Shown piece by piece: positions 52,493 through 63,094 of a stretch of DNA of 64,000 bases (positions are counted from its first letter, which is position 1; every line of letters starts with the position of its first letter). This DNA is from Streptomyces sp. SAI-127 (GTDB lineage: Bacteria > Actinomycetota > Actinomycetes > Streptomycetales > Streptomycetaceae). The position numbers and the translations under genes are program-made. The DNA lies in assembly GCF_029894425.1 (NCBI RefSeq), contig NZ_JARXYJ010000001.1, forward strand, positions 1,798,001 to 1,862,000, given 5' to 3'. The notes beneath the pieces are model-generated. The model saw nothing but the letters and a program-made list of their open reading frames with translations, made no database searches and was not told where the DNA came from.

Positions 52493-53973
52493 CCAGATCC
52501 AGAATCCTCCTGGCCCTGCTCGTGCTGGCAACGGCCCTGCTCGTCGCACCGCCCGCGTCCGCCGCCGTCACCTTCACCTCGACGGCGGTGAACCAGAACG
52601 GCGGCAACTGCCTGGACCTGCCCGGGGGTTCGACGACCGCGGGGACTCAACTCCGGGCATTCACCTGCTCGTCGGGCGCCGACCAGAACATCGTCCACAC
52701 ACCCGTCTCCGGTACGAGCGACACGTACACGATCACCACCCGGTCCGGTCAGTGTGTCGACGTCAACGGCGCCTCCACGGCGGACAACGCGGCGATCATC
52801 CAGTGGCCCTGCCACGGCGGGACGAACCAGCAGTGGCGGCTCGTCCCGGTGACGGTCGCGGGTACCGACAGGACCTTCAACCTGGTGTCCGTCGCCTCCG
52901 GCAAGTGCATTGCGCCGAGCGGTGGTTCGTCTGCCTCGAACACCAACCTGGTGCAACTGCCCTGCGCCACAAGTGGCGGCCGGGTGTGGCGACTGCCCGC
53001 CTTCACCGGCGGCGGCACCGGCCCGGGCACCTTCACCAACCCGCTCTCCCAGCACGGGCCCGACCCCTGGCTGACGTACTACGACGGCTCCTACTACCTC
53101 GCCACCACGACCTGGAACTCGACGGTCACCATGCGCAGGGCGAGCACCCTCGCAGGGCTCGCCACCGCCCCCGACCAGGTGATCTTCAACCTGACCCGGC
53201 CCAACGGAGCGGGCACGATGTGGGCTCCGGAGTTCCACCTGCTCGACGGGCCCAACGGGAAGCGGTGGTATTTCTACTACACGGCCGGGCGCGAGCCGTA
53301 CGACCTCGGCACCCAGCGCATCCATGTGCTGGAGAGCGCCGGACTGGACCCCATGGGCCCCTACAGCTTCAAGGCCGACCTGCTCGACCCCACCCAGGAC
53401 AACACCTGGGAACTGGACCCGGGCATCCTCCAACTCAACGGCCGCCTCTACCTGTTGGGCACCTTCTACAACAGCTCACAGCCCATGTTCATCCGGCCGC
53501 TGTCCAACCCCTGGACCGCGAGCGGCACCCGGCGTGTGCTGTCCACGCCCACCTACAGCTGGGAAACGGTGGGCGGCGCGGTCAACGAAGGTGCCGAGGT
53601 GCTCCAGCGGGGCGGCAGGACGTTCATCGTCTACTCGGCCAGCCACTGCTCCACGCCCGACTACAAGCTGGGAATGCTCACCTACAACGGCGGTGATCCG
53701 CTCAGCTCCTCCTCGTGGGTCAAGTCGCCGAACCCGGTCTTCCAGCGGTCCAATGCCAACGGCGTGTACGGCCCCGGCCACAACGGGTTCTTCAAGTCAC
53801 CCGACGGCACCGAGGACTGGATCGTCTACCACGCCAACAGCTCCGCGAGCGGCGGCTGCGACATGAACCGCACCACCAGGGCGCAGAAGTTCACCTGGAA
53901 CGCCGACGGCACTCCGAACTTCGGCACCCCGGTGGCTCTCGGGGTCACACTGACCGCGCCCTCAGGGGAGTAG
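52489..53973 (+). CDS. Secreted GH43 glycosidase with N-terminal ricin-type module
   Basis: This is 494 residues. The Sec signal (ILLALLVLATALLVAPPASA) ends near residue 26. A ricin B/CBM13 trefoil (about 30-170; QCVDVNGASTADNAAIIQWP, QQWRL) is followed by a GH43 propeller (about 178-490) with catalytic base in HGPDPWLTYYDGSYYLATTT, WAPEFHLL and acid region VNEGAEVL. The GTG at 52489 overlaps the preceding stop, so the two secreted enzymes are translated together. The expected activity is alpha-L-arabinofuranosidase on arabinan or arabinogalactan. Its last 12 bp overlap the convergent hydrolase gene. Confidence 0.9.
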   Translation: MTRSRILLALLVLATALLVAPPASAAVTFTSTAVNQNGGNCLDLPGGSTTAGTQLRAFTCSSGADQNIVHTPVSGTSDTYTITTRSGQCVDVNGASTADNAAIIQWPCHGGTNQQWRLVPVTVAGTDRTFNLVSVASGKCIAPSGGSSASNTNLVQLPCATSGGRVWRLPAFTGGGTGPGTFTNPLSQHGPDPWLTYYDGSYYLATTTWNSTVTMRRASTLAGLATAPDQVIFNLTRPNGAGTMWAPEFHLLDGPNGKRWYFYYTAGREPYDLGTQRIHVLESAGLDPMGPYSFKADLLDPTQDNTWELDPGILQLNGRLYLLGTFYNSSQPMFIRPLSNPWTASGTRRVLSTPTYSWETVGGAVNEGAEVLQRGGRTFIVYSASHCSTPDYKLGMLTYNGGDPLSSSSWVKSPNPVFQRSNANGVYGPGHNGFFKSPDGTEDWIVYHANSSASGGCDMNRTTRAQKFTWNADGTPNFGTPVALGVTLTAPSGE

Positions 53974-55317
53974 GCCGGCGAGGAACGGTGCGAGGCTGCG
54001 GGTGAACGTGTTGTGCTGCGGGGCGGCGAACAGCGGGTCCAGGTGGTTCATCCCGTTGTCCGTCTCGTACGTCGCGTACGGGATGCGCGAGTCGGCCACG
54101 ACCTCACGGGCCGCCGAGACGATCGTCCCCTGGGCGTAGCTCGTCTGGAAGGCGTACAGCGGGACGTCCAGGCCTGCGGCGTGCTTCAGCCGCAGGCCCA
54201 GCGAGCGGGCCGTGTCGGTGTCGGCGTAGGGGTCGGTGACGTCGAGGTCGACCGACAGCCGGGCCGGCCAGTACCACTCCCATACGGCCGGTTCGGGGCC
54301 GCCCGCGTACGCGGTGGCGACCCGGCCGATGGGGGTGATGCCCGTGTCGACCCAGCCGCGCGGTTCACCGCTGTCGGCCAGATGTCCCGAGTGCACGCTG
54401 ATGTCGTTCGGCCAGCCGATGCCGGCGTCCACCAGGGTGCCCAGGAGGGCCGCGTTGGTGACCGGGACCGGCGGCCGCAGGGCGTCGGGCATGCGGGGCT
54501 GCAGGACCGAGGGGCCGTCCGGGTCGCGATGGGCGTACCAGCCCGCGAGCTGGTACCAGATCTGGGTGCTCTCCGCCCGGTCACCCAGTCCCACGGCGCT
54601 CAGGGTCATGTCGAAGACCGCGCCGCCCTCGATGGCCGCCAGCCGCTCCTTCACCTGCTCCGGTGAGTCGGCGACCGGCTCCCCGGTCCCGTCGAACGCA
54701 CCGCGCACTCCGCCGTCGACCAGCACCAGAGCGGCCACGTCCCGGTATCCGGGGCAGCCGTCGAAGTCCCAGGCGGCGTAGGCCATGGCGGTGGTCGCTC
54801 CCCATGAGTGGCCTCCGAGCACCACCCGCCGACCGCCCCGGGCGGCGGTCCGCACGACCGCGCGCAGATCCTCCAGCGTGCGGGTCAGGCCCCACCCGGC
54901 GGCGAAGGCGGAGGCCGCGGGGTCCTGCGTACGGTAGTGGCCGTCGAGGTAGTACGCGACCGGGTCGGCGGTGCGGAAGCCCGAACGGTCGGCGAGGTTC
55001 TCCTCCCGCCGGTCGAACGCCCACACCTGCACTCCCGGCACGGCCGCGACGAGGTCCCGGGCCGCCCACCGGAAGTCGTTCGCCGCCCCGAACATCCCCG
55101 GGACCATCACCAGCACCGTGCGGGCCGTGTCGGGGCCGACCTTCAGCACATGGACGCGGTCCGTCCCCACCGGACCGCCCCCACCGCCCACGGTCAGCGG
55201 GACATACGGCTCCCGGACCGGTCCGGCGGCCGCGGCCGACCCGGCTCCCGCCGCAAACAGCGCGGCCCCACCGGCCACACCGCCCAGCACCGCCCTACGA
55301 GACAGACTTCCCGTCAC
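53962..55317 (-). CDS. Tat-exported alpha/beta hydrolase
   Basis: This is 451 residues. A twin-arginine start (SLSRRAVLGGVAGGAALFAA) leads to a mature hydrolase with nucleophile S171 in VVLGGHSWGATTAMAY, an oxyanion region at MVPGMFGAANDF and a C-terminal His in NGMNHLDPLFAAPQ. A long insertion (about 200-330) forms a lid. The GTG at 55317 gives the Tat signal at the expected place; ATG 55362 is possible. It could be an esterase removing acyl groups from plant polymers, but sequence does not decide. It converges with the ricin-GH43 gene. Confidence 0.82.
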   Translation of the reverse strand: MTGSLSRRAVLGGVAGGAALFAAGAGSAAAAGPVREPYVPLTVGGGGGPVGTDRVHVLKVGPDTARTVLVMVPGMFGAANDFRWAARDLVAAVPGVQVWAFDRREENLADRSGFRTADPVAYYLDGHYRTQDPAASAFAAGWGLTRTLEDLRAVVRTAARGGRRVVLGGHSWGATTAMAYAAWDFDGCPGYRDVAALVLVDGGVRGAFDGTGEPVADSPEQVKERLAAIEGGAVFDMTLSAVGLGDRAESTQIWYQLAGWYAHRDPDGPSVLQPRMPDALRPPVPVTNAALLGTLVDAGIGWPNDISVHSGHLADSGEPRGWVDTGITPIGRVATAYAGGPEPAVWEWYWPARLSVDLDVTDPYADTDTARSLGLRLKHAAGLDVPLYAFQTSYAQGTIVSAAREVVADSRIPYATYETDNGMNHLDPLFAAPQHNTFTRSLAPFLAGLLP

Positions 55318-55445
55318 TTCCGTCGTCCTCTCAACTGACCGCCCACAGACGCCGGATGACAACGTACGCCCCCAACCTGACGGGCCCGCACCCGGAGTCG
55401 GCCGCGCACCTGATCAGCCCGGAGGGCACTGCAGAGACCCGCCGC

Positions 55446-56105
55446 TCAGATGGCCTCGCGGATCGCCTGTTCGAAGCCCTCGACATGACTGCGGGCGAGC
55501 CGCGCCGCAGTGTCGGCGTCACCGGCGACGATCGCCTCGATCAGCGGTCCGTGCTCCTCGACATGGCCGGCCATGTCGGCGAGCCGGTCGACGAACAGGC
55601 ACCAGATGCGGGTGGCCAGATTGTCGTGGCGGACGAGGGTGTCCTCCAGGTAGGGGTTGTGCGTGGCGGTGTAGATGGCGCGGTGGACCTGGAGGTCCAG
55701 GTGCATCAGCTCGCCGGAGTCCCGCCCGGGGGTCCCCGCGGTTTCGAGTTCCCGCCGCAGGGCCGTCAGGTCGGCCCGGTCGGTGGCCGTGGCGCGCCGC
55801 GCGGCCTGCGCCGCGGCCAGGGGTTCCAGTTCCTGGCGCACCTCGGAGATGTGCGCCAGGTCGGTGATGTTGACCTCGGTGGCGAAGGTGCCGCGGCGGG
55901 GGTAGGTCGTGATCAGGCGTTCGTACTGGAGCCGCTTGAGCGCCTCGCGCACGGGTGTGCGTCCGACGCCGAGGGACTGCCCCAGCTGCTCCTCGTTGAT
56001 CGGCGCGCCGGGGCGGATCTCGAGCATGACGAGCCGGTCCCGGATGGCGCGGTAGGCGCGCTCCGCCAGCGACAGCTCCTCGAGCTGGGTCGCGACCTGC
56101 TGCAT
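55446..56105 (-). CDS. GntR-family regulator with FCD domain
   Basis: This is 219 residues of the FadR/VanR branch. The winged helix (LSLAERAYRAIRDRLVMLEI, VGRTPVREALKRLQYERLI) covers residues 12-75. The FCD ligand domain carries metal-type residues (DLQVHRAIYTATHN, HVEEHGPLIEAI, HVEGFEQAI). It is divergent from glyA-soxBDAG, and a perfect dyad sits between them, so it very probably controls sarcosine/glycine catabolism. The effector may be sarcosine or a related acid bound at the FCD metal site; this is inference. Confidence 0.9.
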   Translation of the reverse strand: MQQVATQLEELSLAERAYRAIRDRLVMLEIRPGAPINEEQLGQSLGVGRTPVREALKRLQYERLITTYPRRGTFATEVNITDLAHISEVRQELEPLAAAQAARRATATDRADLTALRRELETAGTPGRDSGELMHLDLQVHRAIYTATHNPYLEDTLVRHDNLATRIWCLFVDRLADMAGHVEEHGPLIEAIVAGDADTAARLARSHVEGFEQAIREAI

Positions 56106-56154
56106 GGATGCCCCCTTGACCTGTGCGGCGAGCTCCCATACCTTACCGCAGAGG

Positions 56155-56166
56155 CTGATATATCAG
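56155..56166. promoter_or_regulatory. GntR operator in the sox promoter
   Basis: CTGATATATCAG is a perfect 12-bp palindrome, 35 bp before glyA and 49 bp before the regulator start. The TGATATATCA core is typical of FCD-type GntR regulators. Confidence 0.65.
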
Positions 56167-56200
56167 TTGCTCATTAGCTGGCTCTCAGGATGGTGCACAG

Positions 56201-57505
56201 ATGGCAACGAGTACGTCGCTCACCACGCCCGCCTCCCCGCTCTCCCTGCCGCTCAGCGAGCTCGACCCGGACGTCGCCACCGCCGTGGCCGCCGAACTGC
56301 ACCGCCAGCAGTCCACCCTCGAGATGATCGCCTCGGAGAACTTCGCGCCGGCGGCCGTGATGGAGGCCCAGGGCTCGGTCCTGACCAACAAGTACGCCGA
56401 GGGCTACCCGGGCCGCCGCTACTACGGCGGCTGTGAACACGTCGACGTCATCGAGCAGTTGGCCATCGCCCGGGTGAAGGAGCTCTTCGGCGCCGAGGCC
56501 GCGAACGTCCAGCCGCACTCGGGCGCCCAGGCCAACGCGGCCGCGATGTTCGCCCTGCTCAAGCCCGGCGACACGATCCTCGGCCTCGACCTGGCGCACG
56601 GCGGGCACCTGACCCACGGCATGCGCCTCAACTACTCGGGCAAGCTGTACAACGTCGTGCCGTACCACGTACGCGAATCCGACCTGCGCGTCGACATGGA
56701 CGAGGTGGAACAGCTCGCCCTGGCCCACCGGCCCAAGATGATCGTCGCGGGCTGGTCGGCCTACCCCCGACAGCTGGACTTCGCCGAGTTCCGGCGGATC
56801 GCCGACGCGGTGGGCGCCTATCTGCTGGTGGACATGGCCCATTTCGCCGGTCTGGTCGCCGCAGGACTCCACCCGAGCCCGGTGCCGTACGCCGACGTCG
56901 TCACGACCACCACGCACAAGACCCTCGGCGGTCCGCGCGGCGGTGTCATCCTCAGCCGCGCCGACCTGGCCAAGAAGATCAACTCGGCGGTCTTCCCGGG
57001 CCAGCAGGGCGGGCCGCTGGAGCACGTGATCGCGGCGAAGGCCGTGTCCTTCAAGGTGGCGGCGGGCGAGGAGTTCAAGGAGCGCCAGCAACGCACGCTG
57101 CGGGGAGCGAAGATCCTCGCCGGACGGCTGCTGGCCGACGATGTCGCCGAGGCCGGGATCACCGTGCTGACCGGCGGCACCGAAGTACACCTGGTCCTGG
57201 TGGACCTGAGGAACTCCGAGCTCGACGGGAAGCAGGCCGAGGACCGGCTGCACCACATCGGCATCACCGTCAACCGCAACGCCGTGCCCTTCGACCCGCG
57301 CCCGCCGATGGTCTCGTCGGGCCTGCGGATCGGTACCCCCGCCCTGGCCACCCGCGGCTTCGGCGAGACGGAGTTCCGCGAGGTCGCCGACATCATCGCC
57401 GAGGCCCTGAAGGGCGAACGGCCCGACGACGAACTGCGCGCCCGGGTCGAGAAGCTCACCGCCGCCTTCCCGCTCTACCCCCACCTCGACGGAGGCCCGG
57501 CATGA
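56201..57505 (+). CDS. glyA: Serine hydroxymethyltransferase
   Basis: This is a 434-residue PLP enzyme that interconverts glycine and serine with tetrahydrofolate. The PLP lysine is K240 ([16 protein letters not shown]), with [20 protein letters not shown] and YYGGCEHVD at the N-terminus. It is the first gene of the sarcosine operon. Sarcosine oxidase makes glycine and 5,10-methylene-tetrahydrofolate, which this enzyme turns into serine. This is probably a catabolic paralogue of the housekeeping enzyme. The start sits 35 bp after the operator dyad. Its stop overlaps the soxB start (ATGA). Confidence 0.95.
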   Translation: MATSTSLTTPASPLSLPLSELDPDVATAVAAELHRQQSTLEMIASENFAPAAVMEAQGSVLTNKYAEGYPGRRYYGGCEHVDVIEQLAIARVKELFGAEAANVQPHSGAQANAAAMFALLKPGDTILGLDLAHGGHLTHGMRLNYSGKLYNVVPYHVRESDLRVDMDEVEQLALAHRPKMIVAGWSAYPRQLDFAEFRRIADAVGAYLLVDMAHFAGLVAAGLHPSPVPYADVVTTTTHKTLGGPRGGVILSRADLAKKINSAVFPGQQGGPLEHVIAAKAVSFKVAAGEEFKERQQRTLRGAKILAGRLLADDVAEAGITVLTGGTEVHLVLVDLRNSELDGKQAEDRLHHIGITVNRNAVPFDPRPPMVSSGLRIGTPALATRGFGETEFREVADIIAEALKGERPDDELRARVEKLTAAFPLYPHLDGGPA

Positions 57506-58722
57506 CCGCCGAACCGCTGCCGGAACACCCGGACTTCCTCTGGCGCAACCCCGAGCCGCGCTCCTCGTACGACGTCGTCATCGTCGGCGCGGGAGGCCAC
57601 GGCCTGGCCACCGCCTACTACCTCGCCAAGAACCACGGCATCACCAACGTGGCCGTCCTGGAGAAGGGCTGGCTCGCGGGCGGCAACATGGCCCGCAACA
57701 CCACGATCATCCGCTCAAACTACCTGTGGGACGAGAGCGCGGCGATCTACGAGCACGCGCTGAAGCTGTGGGAGCGGCTCCCGGAGGAGCTGGAGTACGA
57801 CTTCCTGTTCAGCCAGCGCGGTGTCCTCAACCTCGCGCACACCCCGCAGGACGTCCGTGAGGGCGTGCGCCGCGTCAACGCCAACCGCCTCAACGGGGTC
57901 GACGCCGAGTGGCTGGAACCGGACGAGGTCGCCAAGGTCTGCCCCATCCTCAACGTCTCGTCCCGGACCCGGTATCCGGTGCTCGGCGCCACCTTCCAGC
58001 CGCGGGCCGGCATCGCCAAGCACGACCACGTCGCCTGGGCGCTGGCCCGCCGCGCCGACGAACTGGGCGTGGACCTGATCCAGGGCTGCGAGGTCACCGG
58101 CTTCCTCAAGGACGGCGACCGGGTCGTGGGGGTCGACACCAACCGCGGCCGCATCCACGCCGGCCGGGTCGGCCTCGCGGCCGCCGGGCACAGCAGCGTG
58201 CTGGCCGAGCGGGCGGGCGTACGGCTGCCGGTGCAGTCCCACCCCCTGCAGGCGCTGGTCTCCGAGCTGCACGAGCCGGTGCATCCGACCGTCGTCATGT
58301 CGAACCACGTGCATGTGTACGTCTCCCAGGCCCACAAGGGCGAGCTGGTGATGGGCGCAGGCGTCGACTCGTACAACGGCTACGGACAACGCGGCTCGTT
58401 CCATGTGATCGAGCAGCAGATGGCCGCCGCCGTCGAGCTGTTCCCGATCTTCGCGAGGGCGCATGTGCTGCGCACCTGGGGCGGCATCGTCGATGTCACT
58501 CCGGACGCCTCGCCGATCATCGGCAGCACGCCGGTCGAGAACCTCTACGTCAACTGCGGCTGGGGAACCGGCGGTTTCAAGGCCACCCCGGCGGCCGGCT
58601 GGACGTTCGCGCACACCATCGCCACGGGCGAACCGCATCCGCTGAACGCTCCCTTCGCCCTCGACCGCTTCACGACCGGCGCGTTGATCGACGAACACGG
58701 CGCAGCAGCCGTGGCCCACTGA
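57502..58722 (+). CDS. soxB: Sarcosine oxidase, beta subunit
   Basis: This is 406 residues. The FAD-binding Rossmann motif [20 protein letters not shown] lies at 25-44. The covalent-FMN histidine region is [20 protein letters not shown], and H174 matches the flavin-linked position of Corynebacterium-type enzymes. The C-terminal [19 protein letters not shown] closes the FAD site. It oxidises sarcosine, passing electrons to FMN and then to oxygen. It is translationally coupled to glyA; soxD follows after 18 bp. Confidence 0.95.
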   Translation: MTAEPLPEHPDFLWRNPEPRSSYDVVIVGAGGHGLATAYYLAKNHGITNVAVLEKGWLAGGNMARNTTIIRSNYLWDESAAIYEHALKLWERLPEELEYDFLFSQRGVLNLAHTPQDVREGVRRVNANRLNGVDAEWLEPDEVAKVCPILNVSSRTRYPVLGATFQPRAGIAKHDHVAWALARRADELGVDLIQGCEVTGFLKDGDRVVGVDTNRGRIHAGRVGLAAAGHSSVLAERAGVRLPVQSHPLQALVSELHEPVHPTVVMSNHVHVYVSQAHKGELVMGAGVDSYNGYGQRGSFHVIEQQMAAAVELFPIFARAHVLRTWGGIVDVTPDASPIIGSTPVENLYVNCGWGTGGFKATPAAGWTFAHTIATGEPHPLNAPFALDRFTTGALIDEHGAAAVAH

Positions 58723-58740
58723 GGCATTGAGGAGAACGCC

Positions 58741-59022
58741 GTGCTGCTGATCACCTGCCCATGGTGCGGACCGCGGAACGAGACCGAGTACCACTACGGC
58801 GGTCAGGCCCATGTCCCCCACCCCGAGTCCCCCGCCGACCTCACCGACGAGCAGTGGGCCGAGTACGTCTTCTACCGCGACAACCCCAAGGGCCCCTTCG
58901 CGGAACGGTGGATGCACAGCATCGGCTGCCGCCGCTGGTTCAACGTCCTGCGCGACACCGCCACCCACGAGGTGCTGACCTCGTACCGGCTCGACGAGCC
59001 CCGCCCGGGAGGGAACCGATGA
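58741..59022 (+). CDS. soxD: Sarcosine oxidase, delta subunit
   Basis: This is a 93-residue zinc-binding subunit. Cysteines C6 and C9 ([20 protein letters not shown]) and the later His/Cys ([13 protein letters not shown]) form the metal site. It stabilises the heterotetramer. The GTG at 58741 is preceded by GAGGAGAACGCC. The stop overlaps the soxA start (ATGA). Confidence 0.95.
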   Translation: MLLITCPWCGPRNETEYHYGGQAHVPHPESPADLTDEQWAEYVFYRDNPKGPFAERWMHSIGCRRWFNVLRDTATHEVLTSYRLDEPRPGGNR

Positions 59023-61844
59023 CCGACCAGCGCTTCCGGCTGCCGCGAGGCGGCCGTGTCGACCGCGGCACCTTGCTGCGATTCACCGTCGACGGACGGG
59101 AGTTGGCCGGGCACCCCGGCGACACCCTCGCCTCCGCGATGCTGGCGAACGGGCTCGTCGAGGTCGCCCCCTCGCTCTACCGCGCCCGCCCGCGCGGCAT
59201 CGTCGCCGCAGGCGTCGAGGAGCCGAACGCCCTGGTCCAGCTGGGCGGTTCGTGCTCGGAGGGCATGCTCCCGGCCACGACCGTCGAGCTGTACGACGGC
59301 CTGTCCGCCGCCACGCTCTCCGGGATGGGCCGGCTCGACCCCACTCCGGATCCCGCCGTCTACGACAAGAAGTACGTCCACACCGACGTCCTGGTCGTCG
59401 GTGCCGGGCCGGCCGGTCTCGCGGCCGCCGCCGCTGCCGCCGCCTCCGGCGCCCGCGTGCTCCTCGTCGACGAGCAGCCCGAGCCCGGTGACCAGGAGCG
59501 GGCCGACGAGCTGCGCGCCGCGCTCGACGCCGCGCCCGAGGTCGTCGTACTGCATCGGACCACGGCCTTCGGGTCGTACGACGACAACTATGTGCTGGCG
59601 CTGCAGCGGCGCACCGACCACCTCGGCGCGGCGGCCCCCGAAGGCGTCTCGCGGCAACGGCTGTGGCACATCCGGGCCCGCCAGGTCGTCCTCGCGGCCG
59701 GCGCGCACGAGCGTCCGCTGGTCTTCGCGGGCAACGACCGGCCCGGCGTGATGCTCGCCGGGGCCGTGCGCACCTATGTCAACCGGTATGCCGTGGCACC
59801 GGGTTCGCGGGCCGTGGTGAGCACGACCAACGACAGTGCCTACGACACGGTCGCCGATCTGTGTGCCGCCGGGATCGCCGTTGCCGTCGTCGTGGACGCG
59901 CGCCCCGAACTGTCCGACCGGGCCGCCGAGGTGGCCGCGGCGACCGGGGTGCGGGTGCTGACGGGCAGCACGGTGGTCGGTACGGCGGGCGAGCACCGGC
60001 TCACCGGCGTCACCGTCCGAGCTCTCGACGCCGAAGGCCGGCTCACCGGTGAACAGCAGTCGTTCACCTGCGATCTGCTCGCCGTGTCGGGCGGCTGGAG
60101 CCCGGTGGTGCATCTGCACAGCCAGCGCCAGGGACGGCTGCGCTGGGACTCCGGGCTCGTCGCGTTCCTGCCGGACGGGGCCGTACGGGATCAGCAGGTC
60201 GTAGGGGCGGCCCGGGGGACGTACGACCACGACGGCTGTCTGGCCGAGGGGGCACGGGCCGGAGCGCTGGCGGCGACAGCGGCAGGGTTCCCGGTGCCCG
60301 TACCGGCCGAGGTCGCGCGGCGCGAACCCGGCCCGACGCGCGCCCTGTGGCTGGTGCCCGCCTCCGACGGCGAGCCCGGCACCTGGGACAGCCACTTCGT
60401 CGACCTCCAGCGCGATGTCACCGTCGCCGACGTCTGGCGCTCCACCGGTGCGGGAATGCGCGGGGTCGAGCACGTCAAGCGGTACACCTCGCTCGGCACG
60501 GCGAACGACCAGGGCAAGACGTCCGGCGTCAACGCGATCGGGGTGATCGCCGAGGCCCTCGGCGGTTCGCTCGGAGAGATCGGCACCACGGCCTACCGGG
60601 CGCCGTACACGCCGATCGCCTTCGCCGCCCTGGCCGGGCGTGAGCGCGGCGAGCTGTTCGATCCGGAGCGGACCACGTCCCTGCACAGCTGGCATGTGGC
60701 GCACGGCGCGGAGTTCGAGGACGTCGGGCAGTGGAAGCGCCCCCGGTACTACCCGCAGTCCGGTGAGGACATGGACGCGGCCGTGGCGCGCGAGTGCCGG
60801 GCGGCCCGGGAGGGGGTGGCGTTCATGGACGCCTCCACCCTCGGCAAGATCGAGATCTGGGGCGCGGACGCGGGCGAGTTCCTCAACCGGATCTACACGA
60901 ACGCCTTCAAGAAGCTCAAGCCCGGCAATGCCCGTTACGGCGTCATGTGCAAGCCCGACGGCATGATCTTCGACGACGGTGTGACCCTGCGCCTCGACGA
61001 CAACCGCTACTTCATGACCACCACGACCGGCGGCGCCGCGGGCGTCCTGGACTGGCTGGAGGACTGGCTGCAGACCGAGTGGCCCGAGCTCGACGTGCAC
61101 TGCACCTCGGTGACCGAGCAGTGGGCGACGATCGCCGTCGTCGGCCCGCAGTCGCGCGAGGTCGTCGCGAGCCTGGCCCCTGACGTCGACCTGTCCGCCG
61201 AGGCGTTCCCCTTCATGGCCTTCCGCGAGACCACCCTGGCCTCCGGTGTCCCGGCGCGGATCTGCCGGATCTCCTTCTCCGGTGAACTCGCGTACGAGAT
61301 CAACGTCTCCGCGTGGTACGGCCTGGCGGTCTGGGAGGAGGTGGACGCGATCGGGCGGCCGTACGGCATCACCCCGTACGGCACCGAGACGATGCACGTC
61401 CTGCGGGCCGAGAAGGGCTACATCATCGTCGGCCAGGACACCGACGGCACCGTCACGCCGCAGGACGCGGGGATGAGCTGGGTGGTGTCGAAGCAGAAGG
61501 ACTTCATCGGCAAGCGGTCCTTCGCCCGCGCCGACACCGCCCGTACCGACCGCAAGCAACTGGTCGGCCTGCTCCCGGCCGACCGCACGACCCGGCTGCC
61601 CGAGGGCACCCAGCTCATCGCGCAGGGCGTCTCCTTGGAGACCGTGCCGGTGCCGATGCTCGGCCACGTCACCTCCAGCTACCACAGCCCCGCCCTGGGC
61701 CGCCCCTTCGCCCTCGCCCTCGTCGCCGACGGACAGGCGAGGAAGGGCCAGACGCTGCTCGCCCCGGTGGGCGAGGCCCTGGTGCCGGTCGAGGTGACCG
61801 ACTTCGTCCTCTACGACCCCGAAGGGACCCGGCGAGATGGCTGA
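59019..61844 (+). CDS. soxA: Sarcosine oxidase, alpha subunit
   Basis: This is a 941-residue subunit. The N-terminal ferredoxin-like region is followed by the NAD-binding domain ([20 protein letters not shown], about 125-145). The C-terminal half is the folate-binding aminomethyltransferase (GcvT) domain ([33 protein letters not shown]). Formaldehyde-equivalent from sarcosine is channelled to tetrahydrofolate here. The domain order and length match known alpha subunits. It is coupled to soxD upstream; soxG starts within its last 8 bp. Confidence 0.95.
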   Translation: MTDQRFRLPRGGRVDRGTLLRFTVDGRELAGHPGDTLASAMLANGLVEVAPSLYRARPRGIVAAGVEEPNALVQLGGSCSEGMLPATTVELYDGLSAATLSGMGRLDPTPDPAVYDKKYVHTDVLVVGAGPAGLAAAAAAAASGARVLLVDEQPEPGDQERADELRAALDAAPEVVVLHRTTAFGSYDDNYVLALQRRTDHLGAAAPEGVSRQRLWHIRARQVVLAAGAHERPLVFAGNDRPGVMLAGAVRTYVNRYAVAPGSRAVVSTTNDSAYDTVADLCAAGIAVAVVVDARPELSDRAAEVAAATGVRVLTGSTVVGTAGEHRLTGVTVRALDAEGRLTGEQQSFTCDLLAVSGGWSPVVHLHSQRQGRLRWDSGLVAFLPDGAVRDQQVVGAARGTYDHDGCLAEGARAGALAATAAGFPVPVPAEVARREPGPTRALWLVPASDGEPGTWDSHFVDLQRDVTVADVWRSTGAGMRGVEHVKRYTSLGTANDQGKTSGVNAIGVIAEALGGSLGEIGTTAYRAPYTPIAFAALAGRERGELFDPERTTSLHSWHVAHGAEFEDVGQWKRPRYYPQSGEDMDAAVARECRAAREGVAFMDASTLGKIEIWGADAGEFLNRIYTNAFKKLKPGNARYGVMCKPDGMIFDDGVTLRLDDNRYFMTTTTGGAAGVLDWLEDWLQTEWPELDVHCTSVTEQWATIAVVGPQSREVVASLAPDVDLSAEAFPFMAFRETTLASGVPARICRISFSGELAYEINVSAWYGLAVWEEVDAIGRPYGITPYGTETMHVLRAEKGYIIVGQDTDGTVTPQDAGMSWVVSKQKDFIGKRSFARADTARTDRKQLVGLLPADRTTRLPEGTQLIAQGVSLETVPVPMLGHVTSSYHSPALGRPFALALVADGQARKGQTLLAPVGEALVPVEVTDFVLYDPEGTRRDG

Positions 61845-62457
61845 ACCGATCACGGAGGGACCGGTGGCCCTGCGCACGAGCCCCCTGTCCCACCTTCAGG
61901 AGCGGATGGGCGCCGCCGCCGTCAGCGGCGCCCGGGGCGTCACCCTGGCCGAGCTGCCGTTCGTCACGATGGTGAACGTGCGGGTCGACCCCGCGTCCGA
62001 GGCGGCCGACCGGATCGGCAGGACCCTGGGTGCGCCGCTCCCCCGCCGCTGCGGCGACACCGCCACCTCCAGCCTCCATACGATCATGTGGCTCGGCCCC
62101 GACGAGTGGCTCGTGCTGTCCCGGGCCGACCCGGGCACCGTGACCGCCCAGGTACGGCAGGCCCTCGACGGCGCTCCCGGCTCGGTCGTGGACGTCTCGG
62201 CGAACCGCACCACACTGGAGCTGAGCGGACCGGCCGCCCGGGAGGTGCTGGAGAAGGGCTGCCCGCTGGACCTGCACCCCCGCGCCTTCGGCCCCGCCCG
62301 CGCCGTGTCGACCACGGTGGGCCCCATCGCGGTACTGCTCTGGCAGCTCGACGACTCTCCGACGTACCGCCTGCTTCCGCGGTCCTCGTTCGCCGACTAT
62401 CTGGCCCGCTGGCTCATCGACGCGATGAGCGAGTACGGCGGGCCGCGGGTCGCCTGA
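61837..62457 (+). CDS. soxG: Sarcosine oxidase, gamma subunit
   Basis: This is a 206-residue subunit of the SoxG family, related to the GcvT fold ([58 protein letters not shown]). It completes the alpha-beta-gamma-delta complex. It overlaps the soxA end by 8 bp and ends the operon before the strong hairpin at 62483. Confidence 0.94.
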   Translation: MAEPITEGPVALRTSPLSHLQERMGAAAVSGARGVTLAELPFVTMVNVRVDPASEAADRIGRTLGAPLPRRCGDTATSSLHTIMWLGPDEWLVLSRADPGTVTAQVRQALDGAPGSVVDVSANRTTLELSGPAAREVLEKGCPLDLHPRAFGPARAVSTTVGPIAVLLWQLDDSPTYRLLPRSSFADYLARWLIDAMSEYGGPRVA

Positions 62458-62482
62458 CGGGCGCGCCCGTGGCATACGGAAA

Positions 62483-62514
62483 AGGCCGTTTTCTCATCCC
62501 TGAGAAAACGGCCT
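62483..62514. terminator. Bidirectional terminator between soxG and tRNA-Pro
   Basis: There is a perfect 14-bp stem AGGCCGTTTTCTCA / TGAGAAAACGGCCT with a TCCC loop. Its arms carry T and A runs, so it can end the sox operon on the plus strand and the tRNA on the minus strand. Confidence 0.75.
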
Positions 62515-62533
62515 CCGACCTGCGTGAAGCTGG

Positions 62534-62607
<74 letters not shown>

Positions 62608-62698
62608 GTGCCCGTCTGACCTGGGGTTTCCCCTGGCCGAACGTGCAGAGAAACCATACCGCACTCGGGTCGGTGGTCGCGCACCCCTTTCGCCCTCC

Positions 62699-63064
62699 TC
62701 ACCCCCTGGGCGGATCGGGCAGACCCAGCTCCGGATACGCGTCGAGCAGCCCGGACGGCGCCGCCTGCCGCCAGGAGTCGGCGAGGATGTCCCGCAGTTC
62801 GCCCTCGTCCTCGATCGCGGCGAGGCGGGCGCGCACCCACGCGAACTGTGCCTCGTGATCGGCGATCCAGAACTTCCCCGGCTCGGCCAGCACCAGCTCG
62901 TCGCGCTCCTCCTTCGGACAGCGCACGGCGATGGACGTCTCGTCCTCGGGCAGCGTGGCGAACATCTTCCCCGCGACCCGGAACGTGGGCATGCTCCAGG
63001 CGATCTTCTCCGTCGTGTCCGGCAGGGACAGGGCGACACGGCGTACGTCTTCGGCGTCCGGCAT
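62699..63064 (-). CDS. MmcQ/YjbR-family protein
   Basis: This is a 121-residue DNA-binding-like domain (MPDAEDVRRVALSLPDTTEK, TFRVAGKMFATLPEDE, WIADHEAQFAWVRARLAAIE). YjbR proteins have a double-wing fold; the name MmcQ comes from a mitomycin C cluster, and the biochemical function is not established. ATG 63064 is chosen over TTG 63094 because the DNA-damage promoter upstream would place the transcription start on or very near this ATG, giving a leaderless message. A GNAT gene precedes it on the same strand, ending 30 bp upstream. Confidence 0.88.
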   Translation of the reverse strand: MPDAEDVRRVALSLPDTTEKIAWSMPTFRVAGKMFATLPEDETSIAVRCPKEERDELVLAEPGKFWIADHEAQFAWVRARLAAIEDEGELRDILADSWRQAAPSGLLDAYPELGLPDPPRG

Positions 63065-63071
63065 GACAGGC

Positions 63072-63094
63072 ACCGTAGCGGCTGCCACTGACAA
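63072..63094 (-). promoter_or_regulatory. PafBC/RecA-independent DNA-damage promoter upstream of mmcQ/yjbR
   Basis: The minus strand reads TTGTCAGTG (63086-63094), N8, TACGGT (63072-63077), a full match to TTGTCRGTG-N8-TAnnnT. Seven bases separate the -10 box from the ATG. Confidence 0.7.
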
